Positions 25,641-35,226 of a stretch of DNA of 64,000 nt are shown here, in pieces; the stretch's first letter is position 1; every line of letters starts with the position of its first letter. The notes under the pieces are model-generated. The model searched no databases. It saw only the letters and a program-made list of their open reading frames with translations, and was not told the origin of the DNA. A program made the position numbers and the translations under genes. Origin of the DNA: Hwangdonia lutea (GTDB taxonomy: Bacteria > Bacteroidota > Bacteroidia > Flavobacteriales > Flavobacteriaceae); assembly GCF_032814565.1 (NCBI RefSeq), contig NZ_CP136521.1, forward strand, positions 1,770,501 through 1,834,500. Direction: 5' to 3'.

Positions 25641-26597
25641 ATGAAAAAACTTTACTTTTTATTTACTGCATTATTAATTGGATCTGTTTCCTACGGTCAA
25701 ACTTTGTTAGAAGATGATTTTGATTATGGAGCTTCTGCTGGTGATTTAACTACCATAAGCGGAGGTAATTGGGTTAATCATTCTGGTTCAACAACTGTTT
25801 TATACGACACTAGCAGTTTAACTATGGTAAACTATCCATCTTCTGGAGTAGGAGGCTCTGCAACCATAACTGGATCTAACTCAGAAGATGTTAACCGTAC
25901 TTTTACAGAACAAACTTCAGGTACAATATATTTTAGTGCTTTAGTTAGTATTAGTGCTGTTGGTTCTGGGAATTATTTCTTTCATTTAAAAGATACAGGA
26001 AACCAGTTTAGAGCTAGAATTGGAGCGAAAGACGACGGATCAGGAAAAATTTTATTTGGAATTGGGGCGACCTCCAGTACTTTATCTTATGGAACGACCC
26101 CTTTTGATTTAAATACTACATATCTCATTGTTGGTTCGTTTAATATTGATACTGGTTTATCAAATCTATATATATTATCCTCTCATTCTGCAACTGAACC
26201 TGGAGTTCCAGAGGCAACTAACACATCTGCAAATACGGCTGCAATGTCTGCTGTGGCTTTTCGACAATCTAGTAATATTCCAGTAGCTACAATTGATGGT
26301 GTAAGAGTTGGAACTACATGGAATAACACGGTAGTATCTACTGTGTTAAATACTAAAAACAACCAAATTGAAGGTTTCAGCATGTACCCCAATCCAACAA
26401 ATAAAGGTTATGTAAACATATCGAGCAGAAGCAACTCGAATATGGAAGTATCGGTTTACGATATTTTAGGTAAACAAGTAATCAACGCAACGGTAACCAA
26501 CAAAAGATTGGACGTGTCTAATTTAAATACCGGTGTTTATATTATGAGAGTGGCTCAAGACGAGGCCTCCATCACAAAAAAATTGGTAATCCAATAA
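25641..26597 (+). CDS. Secreted protein with T9SS type A sorting domain
   Basis: 318 aa. Signal peptide about 1-20 (ending VSYGQ). The middle (about 20-230) is rich in S, T, G and beta strands and resembles a jelly-roll, concanavalin-like fold, but no catalytic motif is visible. The sorting tail starts at about 243 (IEGFSMYPNPTNKGYVNI) and ends TKKLVIQ. It is probably a surface or secreted adhesin- or lectin-like protein. It follows the minimal T9SS gene after a terminator, so it is transcribed separately. Confidence 0.82.
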   Translation: MKKLYFLFTALLIGSVSYGQTLLEDDFDYGASAGDLTTISGGNWVNHSGSTTVLYDTSSLTMVNYPSSGVGGSATITGSNSEDVNRTFTEQTSGTIYFSALVSISAVGSGNYFFHLKDTGNQFRARIGAKDDGSGKILFGIGATSSTLSYGTTPFDLNTTYLIVGSFNIDTGLSNLYILSSHSATEPGVPEATNTSANTAAMSAVAFRQSSNIPVATIDGVRVGTTWNNTVVSTVLNTKNNQIEGFSMYPNPTNKGYVNISSRSNSNMEVSVYDILGKQVINATVTNKRLDVSNLNTGVYIMRVAQDEASITKKLVIQ

Positions 26598-26616
26598 ACA
26601 TTAAAACATACATTTT

Positions 26617-26646
26617 AAAAGCGTTGCAAGTAGCGACGCTTTTTTA
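26617..26646 (+). terminator. Rho-independent terminator
   Basis: AAAAGCG...CGCTTTTTT stem (with inner TTGC/GCGA pairing) ending in six T, 20 bases after the T9SS gene. Confidence 0.75.
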
Positions 26647-26653
26647 TTTTGTA

Positions 26654-26661
26654 TACTTTTG
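26654..26661 (+). promoter_or_regulatory. Candidate Bacteroidota -7 box TACTTTTG
   Basis: Exact match to TAnnTTTG, 25 bases before the ATG of the LuxE-like gene. No TTTG box was found at the usual spacing, so support is partial. Confidence 0.45.
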
Positions 26662-26686
26662 CCTTAGCTCGAAAAGCAATAATTAA

Positions 26687-27667
26687 ATGATAGACCCAAA
26701 CGCCATTTTTAATATTAAAAACCAAACAGAGTTTGAAGATTTAGCACTACAAATTTTTAGGCACCAGTTTGAAAACAACCGTGTGTATCGCTCATTTTGC
26801 GATTTACTTTATAAACACCCAAGCGATATTAAAACCATTCGAGACATTCCTTTTTTGCCCATTCAGTTTTTTAAATCACACAGCATATTAAGCAGTAAGG
26901 CTGATGTTGAAACCACCTTTACAAGTTCGGGCACTACAGGAAGTTTAATAAGTAAACACGAGGTAACCGACATAAAAATTTACGAACAAAGTTTTACAAA
27001 AGGCTTCCATCAGTTTTATGGCAATATTGAAGATTATGTGGTTTTAGCCTTGTTACCGTCTTATTTAGAGCGCGAAGGTTCCTCATTAATCTACATGGTT
27101 AATGCTATGATTTCACAATCCAATCACGCTGAAAGTGGTTTTTATCTCAACAATATTTCCGAATTAAAGGACACCTTAATAAAGTTAAATACCGAAGGAA
27201 AAAAAGTATTGTTAATTGGAGTTTCCTTTGCTTTATTGGATTTAATTGAAACCTATCAGTTCCATCTTAAAAATACCATTATTATGGAAACAGGCGGGAT
27301 GAAGGGTAGGCGAAAGGAATTGATTCGAGATGAATTACACAAAAAATTAAAAGCAGGTTTTGTTGTTGAAACCATACACAGCGAATATGGCATGACCGAG
27401 CTTTTAAGTCAAGCTTATTCAAAAGGCAACGGTGTTTTTAATTGCCCCAATTGGATGCGGATATTAACACGAGATACCGAAGATGCTTTGACTATTCAAA
27501 AATCGGGAAAAACAGGCGGCATAAATGTAATAGACTTAGCCAATGTAAATTCCTGTGCTTTTATCGCGACCCAAGATTTAGGAAAAACCTATAACGATGG
27601 GTCTTTTGAAGTGATAGGACGTTTTGACAACTCCGATATTAGAGGTTGTAATTTGATGGTGTTATAA
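26687..27667 (+). CDS. LuxE-like acyl-protein synthetase / acyltransferase family protein
   Basis: 326 aa. The motif TSSGTTG at 79-85 is the phosphate-binding loop of adenylate-forming enzymes, and the length and the block VVETIHSEYGMTELLSQAYSKG fit the LuxE acyl-protein synthetase family found throughout Flavobacteriia, where it is not linked to luminescence. It may activate an acid for surface polysaccharide or lipid modification; the substrate is unknown. Monocistronic, with a TACTTTTG box upstream and a small secreted-protein gene 37 bases downstream. Confidence 0.75.
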   Translation: MIDPNAIFNIKNQTEFEDLALQIFRHQFENNRVYRSFCDLLYKHPSDIKTIRDIPFLPIQFFKSHSILSSKADVETTFTSSGTTGSLISKHEVTDIKIYEQSFTKGFHQFYGNIEDYVVLALLPSYLEREGSSLIYMVNAMISQSNHAESGFYLNNISELKDTLIKLNTEGKKVLLIGVSFALLDLIETYQFHLKNTIIMETGGMKGRRKELIRDELHKKLKAGFVVETIHSEYGMTELLSQAYSKGNGVFNCPNWMRILTRDTEDALTIQKSGKTGGINVIDLANVNSCAFIATQDLGKTYNDGSFEVIGRFDNSDIRGCNLMVL

Positions 27668-27704
27668 TTTTATGTAAATTAAACCTTACTTGTAAATTAT
27701 CGAT

Positions 27705-28343
27705 ATGAAAAATATATTATTTATATCTGTTTTCTTTATTTCAATAATTGGTTATTCACAAAAGAAGCTTGTGAAATATTATAATGAAAAGGGTGTCGAG
27801 GTTTCAAAAAGTAAATTTAAAAAAAGCATAAATTACAAGGTAAACTTAGATACCTATTTTGAAAATGACACTACTAAAAACTATATTTTAATACCAAGAT
27901 CTGTTGTTGGTAAATTAAACCCTAAAGAATTTATTGCTCTTAAAAACCATTTAAATAAAATAAGTCGTTTTGAATTAGACACAACTAAGTTTATTGTAAT
28001 CAATTACTTGTCTTCAATACCAAATAAATCTAAAAACACTAAGCCAAACCCTTATTGGAATGCATTTGGTAAGGAGTATTTAAGAAAAATAGATAGAATT
28101 GATAACATTCAACAATACTCAATTTACAATCCAGAAAATAACCATTTAAAGTACTTCCATAAAAAAAGATTTAATTGGTTAGCAGATGAGCATGATTTTA
28201 TAAAAAACATGTTTTTTCCTTATGATGTAATGTATGGGAACTTCCTAATTATTAGACCTAGTGGTGTTTTTGTTTACTATTTAGGCGAGCATAGTGAGTA
28301 TCAGATTTTAGAAACCACAAAGAAATTTTTAAATAAAGACTAG
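27705..28343 (+). CDS. Secreted hypothetical protein
   Basis: 212 aa. Signal peptide MKNILFISVFFISIIGYSQ. The rest is lysine- and asparagine-rich and not recognised; it has no Cys at the cleavage site, so it is likely soluble and periplasmic. The gene is very AT-rich compared with its neighbours, which suggests fast evolution or recent arrival. It ends before a bidirectional terminator shared with tyrS. Confidence 0.7.
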   Translation: MKNILFISVFFISIIGYSQKKLVKYYNEKGVEVSKSKFKKSINYKVNLDTYFENDTTKNYILIPRSVVGKLNPKEFIALKNHLNKISRFELDTTKFIVINYLSSIPNKSKNTKPNPYWNAFGKEYLRKIDRIDNIQQYSIYNPENNHLKYFHKKRFNWLADEHDFIKNMFFPYDVMYGNFLIIRPSGVFVYYLGEHSEYQILETTKKFLNKD

Positions 28344-28428
28344 TTTTCTGTAAGATTACCGCAGTTATTACGACCAAATAAAGAGCTAAGAAAAAGAAAA
28401 ATTAGTTTTTTTAGTTGGTTGGTTAAAG

Positions 28429-28460
28429 AAAGCCTGAGGTTTACCTCAGGCTTTCTGTTT
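28429..28460. terminator. Bidirectional Rho-independent terminator
   Basis: AAAGCCTGAGG-TTTA-CCTCAGGCTTT, 11-bp perfect stem (28429-28454) followed by CTGTTTTTT. It lies between converging genes, the 212-aa secreted protein and tyrS. Confidence 0.9.
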
Positions 28461-28461
28461 T

Positions 28462-29757
28462 TTATACAATGCGCAAAACAAAGTAATTCTTTTTACCGCG
28501 TTGCAGCAATACAAATTTGTTATTAATCAAATCTTTGGAAGTGACTTTATAATCATCCTTTACCTTTTCTTTGTTTACCGAAATTGAGTTTTCTTTTAAG
28601 GCCCGACGCGCTTCGCCGTTAGATTTTAAAAAACCTCCTTTTTCGGCCAAAGCTGCAATAATATCCAAGCCGTTTTCAATGTCATCTTTAGAGATTTCGG
28701 TTTGTGGTACGCCATCAAAAACATCTAAAAAGGTTTGTTCGTTCAGCTGCTTTAAATTCTCGCTTGTAGATTTTCCAAACAAAATGGCGCTCGCTTTTAT
28801 GGCATTGTCTAAATCAGCTTTAGAGTGTACCATCGTTGTTACTTCTTCGGCCAAACGTTTTTGTAAAGCACGTAAATGTGGTGCTTCTTGATGTGTTTCA
28901 ATCAAACCTTCAATTTCTGTTCTGCTTAAAAAAGTAAAGATTTTAATATATTTTTCGGCATCAACATCGCTTGTGTTTAACCAATATTGATAGAATTTGT
29001 ACGGCGAAGTTCTTTCGGCGTCAAGCCATATATTTCCGCCTTCGGTTTTTCCAAATTTGGTGCCATCGGCTTTGGTTATCAATGGCCATGTTAAGGCGTA
29101 TCCTTTGCCAGAATCTACTCGACGAATTAACTCTGTACCCGTGGTAATATTGCCCCATTGGTCGCTGCCGCCCATTTGAAGGGTGCATTTTTTATCCCTG
29201 TAAAGGTGTAAAAAATCGTAGCCTTGTACTAATTGATAAGTGAATTCTGTAAAACTCATACCAACCGATGATTCAGATGACAAACGTTTTTTCACCGAAT
29301 CTTTGGCCATCATATAATTTACGGTAATATGTTTACCGACATCGCGAATAAATTCTAAAAACGAGAACTCTTTCATCCAGTCGTAATTGTTAACAATAAT
29401 AGCGGCATTTTCAGCATCGCTATCAAAATCTAAAAACCGCGACAATTGTTCTTTTATAGCGTTTTGGTTATGCAAAAGGGTTTCTTCGTTAAGTAAGTTA
29501 CGCTCTGCCGATTTTCCCGAAGGATCACCAATCATGCCCGTAGCTCCGCCAACAAGCGCAACGGGTTTGTGTCCTGCCAATTGAAAATGCTTAAGGCCCA
29601 TAACACCCACCATGTGTCCAATGTGTAAAGAATCTGCGGTTGGATCAATGCCCACATAAGCCAAACGCATAGCCTCTAACAAATGCTCTTCTGTCCCAGG
29701 CATACTGTCTTGTATCATGCCTCTCCACGTTAATTCTTCAACAAAATTCTTTCTCAT
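28462..29757 (-). CDS. tyrS: Tyrosine--tRNA ligase
   Basis: 431 aa, normal for TyrRS. Class I motifs: HIGH at 45-48 ([11 protein letters not shown]) and the KMSKS equivalent KFGKT ([14 protein letters not shown]). The tyrosine-binding YQLVQGYDF and GGSDQWGNI blocks are intact, and a C-terminal S4-like RNA-binding region is present (about 365-431). It attaches tyrosine to tRNA-Tyr in the cytoplasm. Monocistronic, ending at a bidirectional terminator. Confidence 0.97.
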   Translation of the reverse strand: MRKNFVEELTWRGMIQDSMPGTEEHLLEAMRLAYVGIDPTADSLHIGHMVGVMGLKHFQLAGHKPVALVGGATGMIGDPSGKSAERNLLNEETLLHNQNAIKEQLSRFLDFDSDAENAAIIVNNYDWMKEFSFLEFIRDVGKHITVNYMMAKDSVKKRLSSESSVGMSFTEFTYQLVQGYDFLHLYRDKKCTLQMGGSDQWGNITTGTELIRRVDSGKGYALTWPLITKADGTKFGKTEGGNIWLDAERTSPYKFYQYWLNTSDVDAEKYIKIFTFLSRTEIEGLIETHQEAPHLRALQKRLAEEVTTMVHSKADLDNAIKASAILFGKSTSENLKQLNEQTFLDVFDGVPQTEISKDDIENGLDIIAALAEKGGFLKSNGEARRALKENSISVNKEKVKDDYKVTSKDLINNKFVLLQRGKKNYFVLRIV

Positions 29758-29912
29758 TGCTCTATATATTTTATAAACTTTGGCAAAGATAAAAATACGT
29801 GCATAATTACACTTGTATATTGAATAATTCTTTGGATTAAAAGACGTAAGACCAATGACTGAAAACTAATTTATTCCCGCTATCTATTTGAATTATTCAT
29901 TACTTTAGTGCC

Positions 29913-30920
29913 ATGATATTAGTTACGGGTGGCACCGGTTTGGTTGGTGCACATTTACTTTATAATCTGGTTAGTAATAACGAACCTGTTCGCGCTATTT
30001 ACAGAACCGAGCGTAAGCTTGATAATGTAAAACAGGTGTTTTCGGGTTATAACGAAGCATATGAATCGTTGTTTAATTCCATTGAATGGGTTGAGGCCGA
30101 TATTTTAGATATACCCTTATTATCCGATGCTTTTGTGGATGTTACCCATGTTTACCACTGTGCCGCTTTTGTGTCTTTCGAACCCAATAAATATCACGAG
30201 TTGCGGCGTACAAATATTGAAGGTACTGCCAATATTGTTAATCTTTGTATTTCGAATAACATAGAAAAATTATGCTACGTAAGCTCTATTGCAACTATAG
30301 GAAAAGCTTTGAATAATGAGCCGATTACCGAAGAAACCCATTGGAATCCCGAAGGCGATAACAGCGTTTATGCCATTACAAAATACGGTGCCGAAATGGA
30401 AGTTTGGCGCGCTACACAAGAAGGTGTTAAGGTGGTTATTGTAAATCCAGGCGTTATTTTAGGCGCGGGTATTTGGCGTTATGGCAGTGGCAGTTTATTT
30501 AAAAAAGCGCATAAAGGCTTAAAATATTATACTGCCGGAACTATTGGATTGGTTGATGTTAAGGACGTGGTCTCCATTATGGTGGCGCTTTTAAAAAGTG
30601 ATTTTAATAACGAACGCTTTATTTTAGTGGCCGAAAACTGGACTTACAAACAGTTTTTGCAAAGTATGGCAAAAGCTGTTAAGGCAAAACCGCCAAAAAA
30701 AGTAGCCAAACTTTGGTTGTTGCAAATAGCGTGGAGAATGGATTGGTTGACCCATAAACTAACCGGAAAAAGAAGGCAATTAACAAAGCAGATAGTAACC
30801 TCGTTGGATTCTGAAACCCATTACAGCAATGCTAAAATAAAAAAGGCGATTGGTGTTGAGTTTACACCAATTGACAAAAGCATAACTGCTATTGGAAATC
30901 TGTATCTGAAACAGGTGTAA
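29913..30920 (+). CDS. NAD-dependent epimerase/dehydratase (extended SDR, dihydroflavonol reductase-like)
   Basis: 335 aa. The cofactor motif is GGTGLVG (about 6-12); catalytic YAITK (Y151/K155 region, in SVYAITKYGAE) and the upstream VSSIAT serine are present. VNPGVILGAG is typical of the dihydroflavonol-4-reductase-like extended SDRs. The substrate is unknown. The 3' end overlaps the converging DUF4296 gene by 32 bases. Confidence 0.85.
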   Translation: MILVTGGTGLVGAHLLYNLVSNNEPVRAIYRTERKLDNVKQVFSGYNEAYESLFNSIEWVEADILDIPLLSDAFVDVTHVYHCAAFVSFEPNKYHELRRTNIEGTANIVNLCISNNIEKLCYVSSIATIGKALNNEPITEETHWNPEGDNSVYAITKYGAEMEVWRATQEGVKVVIVNPGVILGAGIWRYGSGSLFKKAHKGLKYYTAGTIGLVDVKDVVSIMVALLKSDFNNERFILVAENWTYKQFLQSMAKAVKAKPPKKVAKLWLLQIAWRMDWLTHKLTGKRRQLTKQIVTSLDSETHYSNAKIKKAIGVEFTPIDKSITAIGNLYLKQV

Positions 30921-31509
30921 TTAGCAACACATCAGATTTAGATTTGAGTTTGAATCTGGTAAGCGAATCTTTTTTAATCAGTATATTTAAAGAATCCTTT
31001 AATGTTATCAATCGTAAAGAGTCCTTTTTAATTAAAGGGCTGAGCGAATCTTTTTTTACTAAAATATTGAGGTGTTCTTTTAGTTTTAAAATCTGCGTTG
31101 AATCTTTCTTAATAATACCTCGTATAGAATCCCTGTACTTTTTTTCCGCTTCTTCTTTTAGTGCTAAATCGGCATACTTGGTTTTTAAAACCTCAAAACT
31201 ATCTTTTACTTTATCGTAAATAGCCTTGTAATCATCAATATAATAAGCGTAATAATCGTTGCTTAAAGCAAACTGCAAACTATCAATACCGTACTTGTTG
31301 TACACATAGATTTCAGCTTGCAAATTGTTATTATCTAAGATGGTTTTGTTTGTGCCGTTTGCAGAAGATAGCAGCCTAACATCCATGATAATATGCACCA
31401 TTTTTTCCTTCGGAATTAAATTCTTGGGCTTTTTAGGTTTATCATATTTAAAGCAAGCTGTTGCTAAAAATAAAACTGTAATATATGCAAATAATCGTTT
31501 TAAAATCAT
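30889..31509 (-). CDS. DUF4296 lipoprotein with KDSL-repeat tail
   Basis: 206 aa. Lipoprotein signal ending LATAC (C19), then the DUF4296 region (about 30-110: LIPKEKMVHIIMDVRLL ... YIDDYKAIYDKVKDSFEVLKTKYADL). The tail (about 128-190) repeats a KKDSL unit at least four times in a coiled-coil-like register. The start overlaps the dihydroorotase stop codon (ATGA), and the gene is third in a glycosyltransferase-pyrC-DUF4296 operon. Function unknown. Confidence 0.82.
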   Translation of the reverse strand: MILKRLFAYITVLFLATACFKYDKPKKPKNLIPKEKMVHIIMDVRLLSSANGTNKTILDNNNLQAEIYVYNKYGIDSLQFALSNDYYAYYIDDYKAIYDKVKDSFEVLKTKYADLALKEEAEKKYRDSIRGIIKKDSTQILKLKEHLNILVKKDSLSPLIKKDSLRLITLKDSLNILIKKDSLTRFKLKSKSDVLLITPVSDTDFQ

Positions 31510-32852
31510 CTATTAAAAGTTAATCGTCTTGCAGCTTTAACATCATAAAACTTAAAGTTTTTATAGGCTAGGCTACCGTTTATAAAGGTATGCGTTATCC
31601 TCGATTTAAAGGTTGTACCCTCAAACGGAGACCAGGCGCATTTGTAAAGAATATTCTCTTTATTAACTGTCCACGGATGGTGTAAATCCACCAAAACCAA
31701 ATCGGCAAAATAGCCTTCTTTTATAAATCCGCGTTTTTCAACCTGAAATAAAATGGCAGGATTATGGCACATTTTTTCAACTATTTTTTCTATCGAAATT
31801 TTGTTTTTATGATGCATTTCCAACATGGCCGGTAATGCGTGTTGCACTAATGGGCCGCCCGATGGTGCTTTGGTATAAACGTTTTCTTTTTCTTCGATAG
31901 TATGTGGCGCATGGTCGGTGGCGATTACATCAATTCTGTCATCGAGCAAAGCTTCCCACAGTTGGTCTTTATCTTTTTTAGATTTTACCGCAGGGTTCCA
32001 TTTAATGAATGTGCCCTTTTCATCGTAATCTTTATCGGTAAACCACAGATGATGAATGCACACCTCGGCCGTAATTTTTTTGTCTTTTAAAGGCGTTTTG
32101 TTATCAAATAGAGCAGTTTCCTTTCCAGTTGAAAGATGAAACACATGCAATCGTGCGCCGGTTTTTTTGGCTAGTTCGATGGCTTTTGAAGAGGATAAAT
32201 AGCAAGCTTCTTCACTTCTAATTTCCGGGTGATATTTAATGGGAATGGCGTCGCCGTATGTTTCAAAATATTTTTTAAAATTAGCTTTTATGGTGCCTTC
32301 GTCCTCACAATGAACGGCGATTAATAAGTTGGTTTTAGAGAAAATATTTTCTAAAACCTCGGGGTTGTCAACCAACATATTTCCTGTTGAAGACCCTAAA
32401 AACAGTTTTAATGCCGCAACATTTTTGGCATCAACTTTTAAAATTTCATCTAAATTATCGTTGGTGCCACCAAACATAAACGAGTAGTTTGCCGATGAAG
32501 TTTGTGCCGCAATCTCAAATTTTTCTTCCAGTTTTTCGATGGTAGTTGTTTGCGGATTGGTGTTTGGCATTTCAATAAACGAGGTGATACCGCCCGCAAT
32601 AGCAGCTTTAGATTCGGTTTTAATATTGGCTTTGTGGGTTAAACCGGGTTCTCTAAAATGTACCTGATCGTCAATAACACCGGGAAGCAGATATTTTCCT
32701 TCGGCATCAAATACGTGCACATCGGCAGTTTTCGCACTTATCGATTTGCTAATTTCCTTAATATATTCGCCCTCAATTAAAATGTCGCCCAAAAATATGT
32801 TGCCTTCATTTACAATGTTGGCATTTTTAATAAGTGTTGTTTTCAAGGTCAT
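31506..32852 (-). CDS. pyrC: Dihydroorotase (class I type)
   Basis: 448 aa. Cyclic amidohydrolase that converts carbamoyl-aspartate to dihydroorotate in pyrimidine synthesis. The metal site is mostly clear: D61-D62-Q63-V-H65-F-R67-EPG, K149 in ALKLFLGSSTG (carboxylated lysine position), AVHCEDE, and ATDHAPHT with the catalytic Asp. The first His of the usual HxH is Gln (Q63), a substitution I recall in some bacterial dihydroorotase groups, so activity is likely but should be noted. It is the middle gene of an operon with a GT2 transferase upstream (11-base gap) and the DUF4296 gene (ATGA overlap). Confidence 0.88.
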   Translation of the reverse strand: MTLKTTLIKNANIVNEGNIFLGDILIEGEYIKEISKSISAKTADVHVFDAEGKYLLPGVIDDQVHFREPGLTHKANIKTESKAAIAGGITSFIEMPNTNPQTTTIEKLEEKFEIAAQTSSANYSFMFGGTNDNLDEILKVDAKNVAALKLFLGSSTGNMLVDNPEVLENIFSKTNLLIAVHCEDEGTIKANFKKYFETYGDAIPIKYHPEIRSEEACYLSSSKAIELAKKTGARLHVFHLSTGKETALFDNKTPLKDKKITAEVCIHHLWFTDKDYDEKGTFIKWNPAVKSKKDKDQLWEALLDDRIDVIATDHAPHTIEEKENVYTKAPSGGPLVQHALPAMLEMHHKNKISIEKIVEKMCHNPAILFQVEKRGFIKEGYFADLVLVDLHHPWTVNKENILYKCAWSPFEGTTFKSRITHTFINGSLAYKNFKFYDVKAARRLTFNR

Positions 32853-32863
32853 TTTTCTGCTTT

Positions 32864-33586
32864 TTATTTTTTAAACAAACTTTTTAATTTCATCGAAATT
32901 ACACCAAAAACAGCTTCCGAAATTATTCCGGAACTCAGTTTAGATTCGCCTTTGGTTCTATCGGTAAAAATTACAGGCACTTCAACTATTTTAAATTGCT
33001 TTAAATAGGTCTTAAATTTCATTTCTATTTGAAACGCATATCCTATAAATTTAATTTTACTTAAATCGATGGTTTCCAATACCTGCCTTTTGTAACACAC
33101 AAAACCTGCGGTAGTATCGTGGATGCGCATGCCTGTAATAATACGTACATATTTTGATGCCAAATAAGACATAAGCACACGTGCCATAGGCCAATTTACA
33201 ACATTAACACCCTTTACATAACGCGACCCGATGGCTAAATCGGCACCATCATTTTTACAAGCATTGTACAGTTTTATTAAGTCTTTTGGATTGTGTGAGA
33301 AATCGGCATCCATTTCGAAAATATATTGATACGATTTTTCCAAACTCCAATAAAACCCATGAATATAGGCAGTGCCCAATCCAGCTTTTTCTTTACGGAT
33401 TTCTATAAATAAACGATTGGGGAATTCCTCTTGAAGCTCCTTGACTTTTAAACCGGTTAAATCGGGTGAATTATCATCAACTACGAGAACGTGAATATGA
33501 TCAGATTGCGAAAAAACGGCTCTAATAATAGCTTCAATATTCTCTATTTCGTTGTATGTTGGAATTATAACAACCGTATCTTGCAT
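32864..33586 (-). CDS. Polyprenol monophosphomannose synthase-like GT2 glycosyltransferase
   Basis: 240 aa, a compact family 2 transferase without membrane anchor. VIIPTYNEIENIEAIIRAV (6-24), VVDDNSPD, the DXD motif in EMDADFSHNP and IGSRYVKG, HDTTAGF match dolichol/polyprenol-phosphate mannosyl transferases. It would load a sugar, probably mannose, onto a lipid carrier at the inner membrane for glycosylation of exported proteins or polymers. First gene of the pyrC operon. Confidence 0.88.
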   Translation of the reverse strand: MQDTVVIIPTYNEIENIEAIIRAVFSQSDHIHVLVVDDNSPDLTGLKVKELQEEFPNRLFIEIRKEKAGLGTAYIHGFYWSLEKSYQYIFEMDADFSHNPKDLIKLYNACKNDGADLAIGSRYVKGVNVVNWPMARVLMSYLASKYVRIITGMRIHDTTAGFVCYKRQVLETIDLSKIKFIGYAFQIEMKFKTYLKQFKIVEVPVIFTDRTKGESKLSSGIISEAVFGVISMKLKSLFKK

Positions 33587-33705
33587 TGGATATATATTGT
33601 AATCGTAATATTTTTAGCAAATGTACACTATTTAAAAATTTATTTTTTTTAAATTTTCCTTAATATTTCTAGACAAAGTGTGAATAATTATAATAATTTT
33701 AGGGC

Positions 33706-34350
33706 ATGTATCGCGACATCATCTCAAACGAACTTTTTACCGTTTTAATGGTTATTGGGCTGGCCATTATTGCAACCGCAAAACTGGTGGCGCCACAGCG
33801 GTTTGCTGATTTTTTTTACGTGTTGGTCAATTCTAAATACCTTAAAATATACGTAAAGGACCAAAAATTTTTAGATAAGTTTGATGCTTTGCTTTTTTCC
33901 AACTTGGTGATTTCGGCTTCTGTTTTTTGCCATTTGGTTTACCAATACGCCAATAACACTAAAGCCGTTTCGGTAAATCTGCTTTTTAAATTGGTTTTTG
34001 GCATCGGCACATTTATACTTATTAAAGTACTTATTGAACGCTTAATAGCCAGCCTTTTTGAAATTGATAAATTAATGGATCAATACCTTTTTCAAAAAAT
34101 AACTTATAAAAATTATTTAGGCTTGTTATTATTACCCATTAACGCTTTGTTGATTTTTTCAATTGAGCCCACAATGCCTGTTTTTTATACTATAATGGCG
34201 CTTATATTGGTTGTTAATATTTCTGGCGTAATCACTTCATTTAAAACACATCAAAACACGATAAAAGGCAACTTGTTTTATTTTATTTTGTATCTTTGCG
34301 CTCTCGAAATTGCACCTTATGTGGTTTTATATAAGGTATTTGTTTCGTAA
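33706..34350 (+). CDS. DUF4271 membrane protein
   Basis: 214 aa with about six membrane helices (starting ELFTVLMVIGLAIIATAKLVA). The pattern is that of DUF4271, a family confined to Bacteroidota and usually encoded beside hemD, as here (26-base gap to hemD). Function unknown; a role in the membrane linked to haem or cell envelope is only suggested by context. A TATCTTTG box near its 3' end (34291) may drive hemD separately. Confidence 0.82.
   Translation: MYRDIISNELFTVLMVIGLAIIATAKLVAPQRFADFFYVLVNSKYLKIYVKDQKFLDKFDALLFSNLVISASVFCHLVYQYANNTKAVSVNLLFKLVFGIGTFILIKVLIERLIASLFEIDKLMDQYLFQKITYKNYLGLLLLPINALLIFSIEPTMPVFYTIMALILVVNISGVITSFKTHQNTIKGNLFYFILYLCALEIAPYVVLYKVFVS
34291..34298 (+). promoter_or_regulatory. 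Candidate -7 box TATCTTTG upstream of hemD
   Basis: Exact match to TAnnTTTG, 79 bases before the hemD ATG and inside the end of the DUF4271 gene. The sequence around it (TTTTGTATCTTTGCG) is typical of flavobacterial promoters. No TTTG at the exact -33 spacing. Confidence 0.5.
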
Positions 34351-34376
34351 AGTAACTAAACAAACTACTTGTGTAC

Positions 34377-35126
34377 ATGAAAGTGAAAACAATTTTAGTA
34401 TCTCAGCCAGAACCTAAAATAGAGAACTCCCCTTATTTTGATTTACAGGAAAAGCAAAAGGTAAAAATAGATTTTAGACCTTTTATACATGTTGAAGGTG
34501 TGCCAGCAAAGGAAGTTAGGCAACAAAAAGTAGATTTAAACAACTACACTGCCATTATTTTAACAAGTAGAAATGCTGTAGACCATTTTTTTAGAGTTGC
34601 TGAAGAAATGCGTTTTAAGGTTCCAGACTCTATGAAATATTTTTGTCAGTCTGAAGCGGTAGCTTATTATCTTCAAAAATATGTGGTTTACAGAAAACGA
34701 AAAATTTATGTTGGTAAACGTACTTTTGCTGAACTTTCACCACTAATCAAAAAGTATAAAGACGAAAAATTCTTATTGCCAAACACCGATAAAGTGAAGC
34801 CAGAAGTGCCAAGTACTTTAGATGCGCTTGGTGTAGATTGGAAACAAGCTACTTTTTACAAAACGGTTGTAAGTGATTTATCCGATCTGGAAAATGTAAC
34901 TTACGATGTGTTGGTGTTTTTCAGTCCGTCCGGAATCGAATCGTTATTTAAAAACTTCCCGGATTTTAAACAAAACGAAACGCGTATCGCCGTTTTTGGA
35001 AACACGACAATTAAGGCTGTTGAAGAAAAAGGATTACGTGTAGATATTGCAGCTCCAACGCCCGAAACACCTTCTATGACGATGGCTTTGCAAAAATATA
35101 TCGATAAAGCTAATAAAGGGAAATAG
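34377..35126 (+). CDS. hemD: Uroporphyrinogen-III synthase
   Basis: 249 aa from ATG 34377 (a GTG at 34371 is less likely). HemD closes and isomerises hydroxymethylbilane to uroporphyrinogen III. The family is weakly conserved, but AIILTSRNAVDHFFRVAEEM, YFCQSEAVAYYL, FLLPNTDKVKPEVPSTLDALG and DVLVFFSPSGIESLFKNFP are the recognisable blocks. It is probably co-transcribed with the DUF4271 gene and ends at a strong terminator. Confidence 0.87.
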   Translation: MKVKTILVSQPEPKIENSPYFDLQEKQKVKIDFRPFIHVEGVPAKEVRQQKVDLNNYTAIILTSRNAVDHFFRVAEEMRFKVPDSMKYFCQSEAVAYYLQKYVVYRKRKIYVGKRTFAELSPLIKKYKDEKFLLPNTDKVKPEVPSTLDALGVDWKQATFYKTVVSDLSDLENVTYDVLVFFSPSGIESLFKNFPDFKQNETRIAVFGNTTIKAVEEKGLRVDIAAPTPETPSMTMALQKYIDKANKGK

Positions 35127-35145
35127 ACTTTTTAGCTTATTGATT

Positions 35146-35181
35146 AAAAAGGGATGATACTAAAATATCATCCCTTTTTTT
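35146..35181 (+). terminator. Rho-independent terminator after hemD
   Basis: AAAAAGGGATGATA-CTAAAA-TATCATCCCTTTTT, 14-bp stem followed by T-rich sequence, 19 bases past the hemD stop codon. Confidence 0.9.
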
Positions 35182-35226
35182 ATTATTTAATCGTATATTT
35201 AGATACAACCTTTTAAATTATTAAAG

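Noticed and set aside
26687-27667. LuxE-like gene as part of a luminescence operon
   Set aside because: No luxA, luxB, luxC or luxD genes nearby; the family is common in non-luminous flavobacteria.
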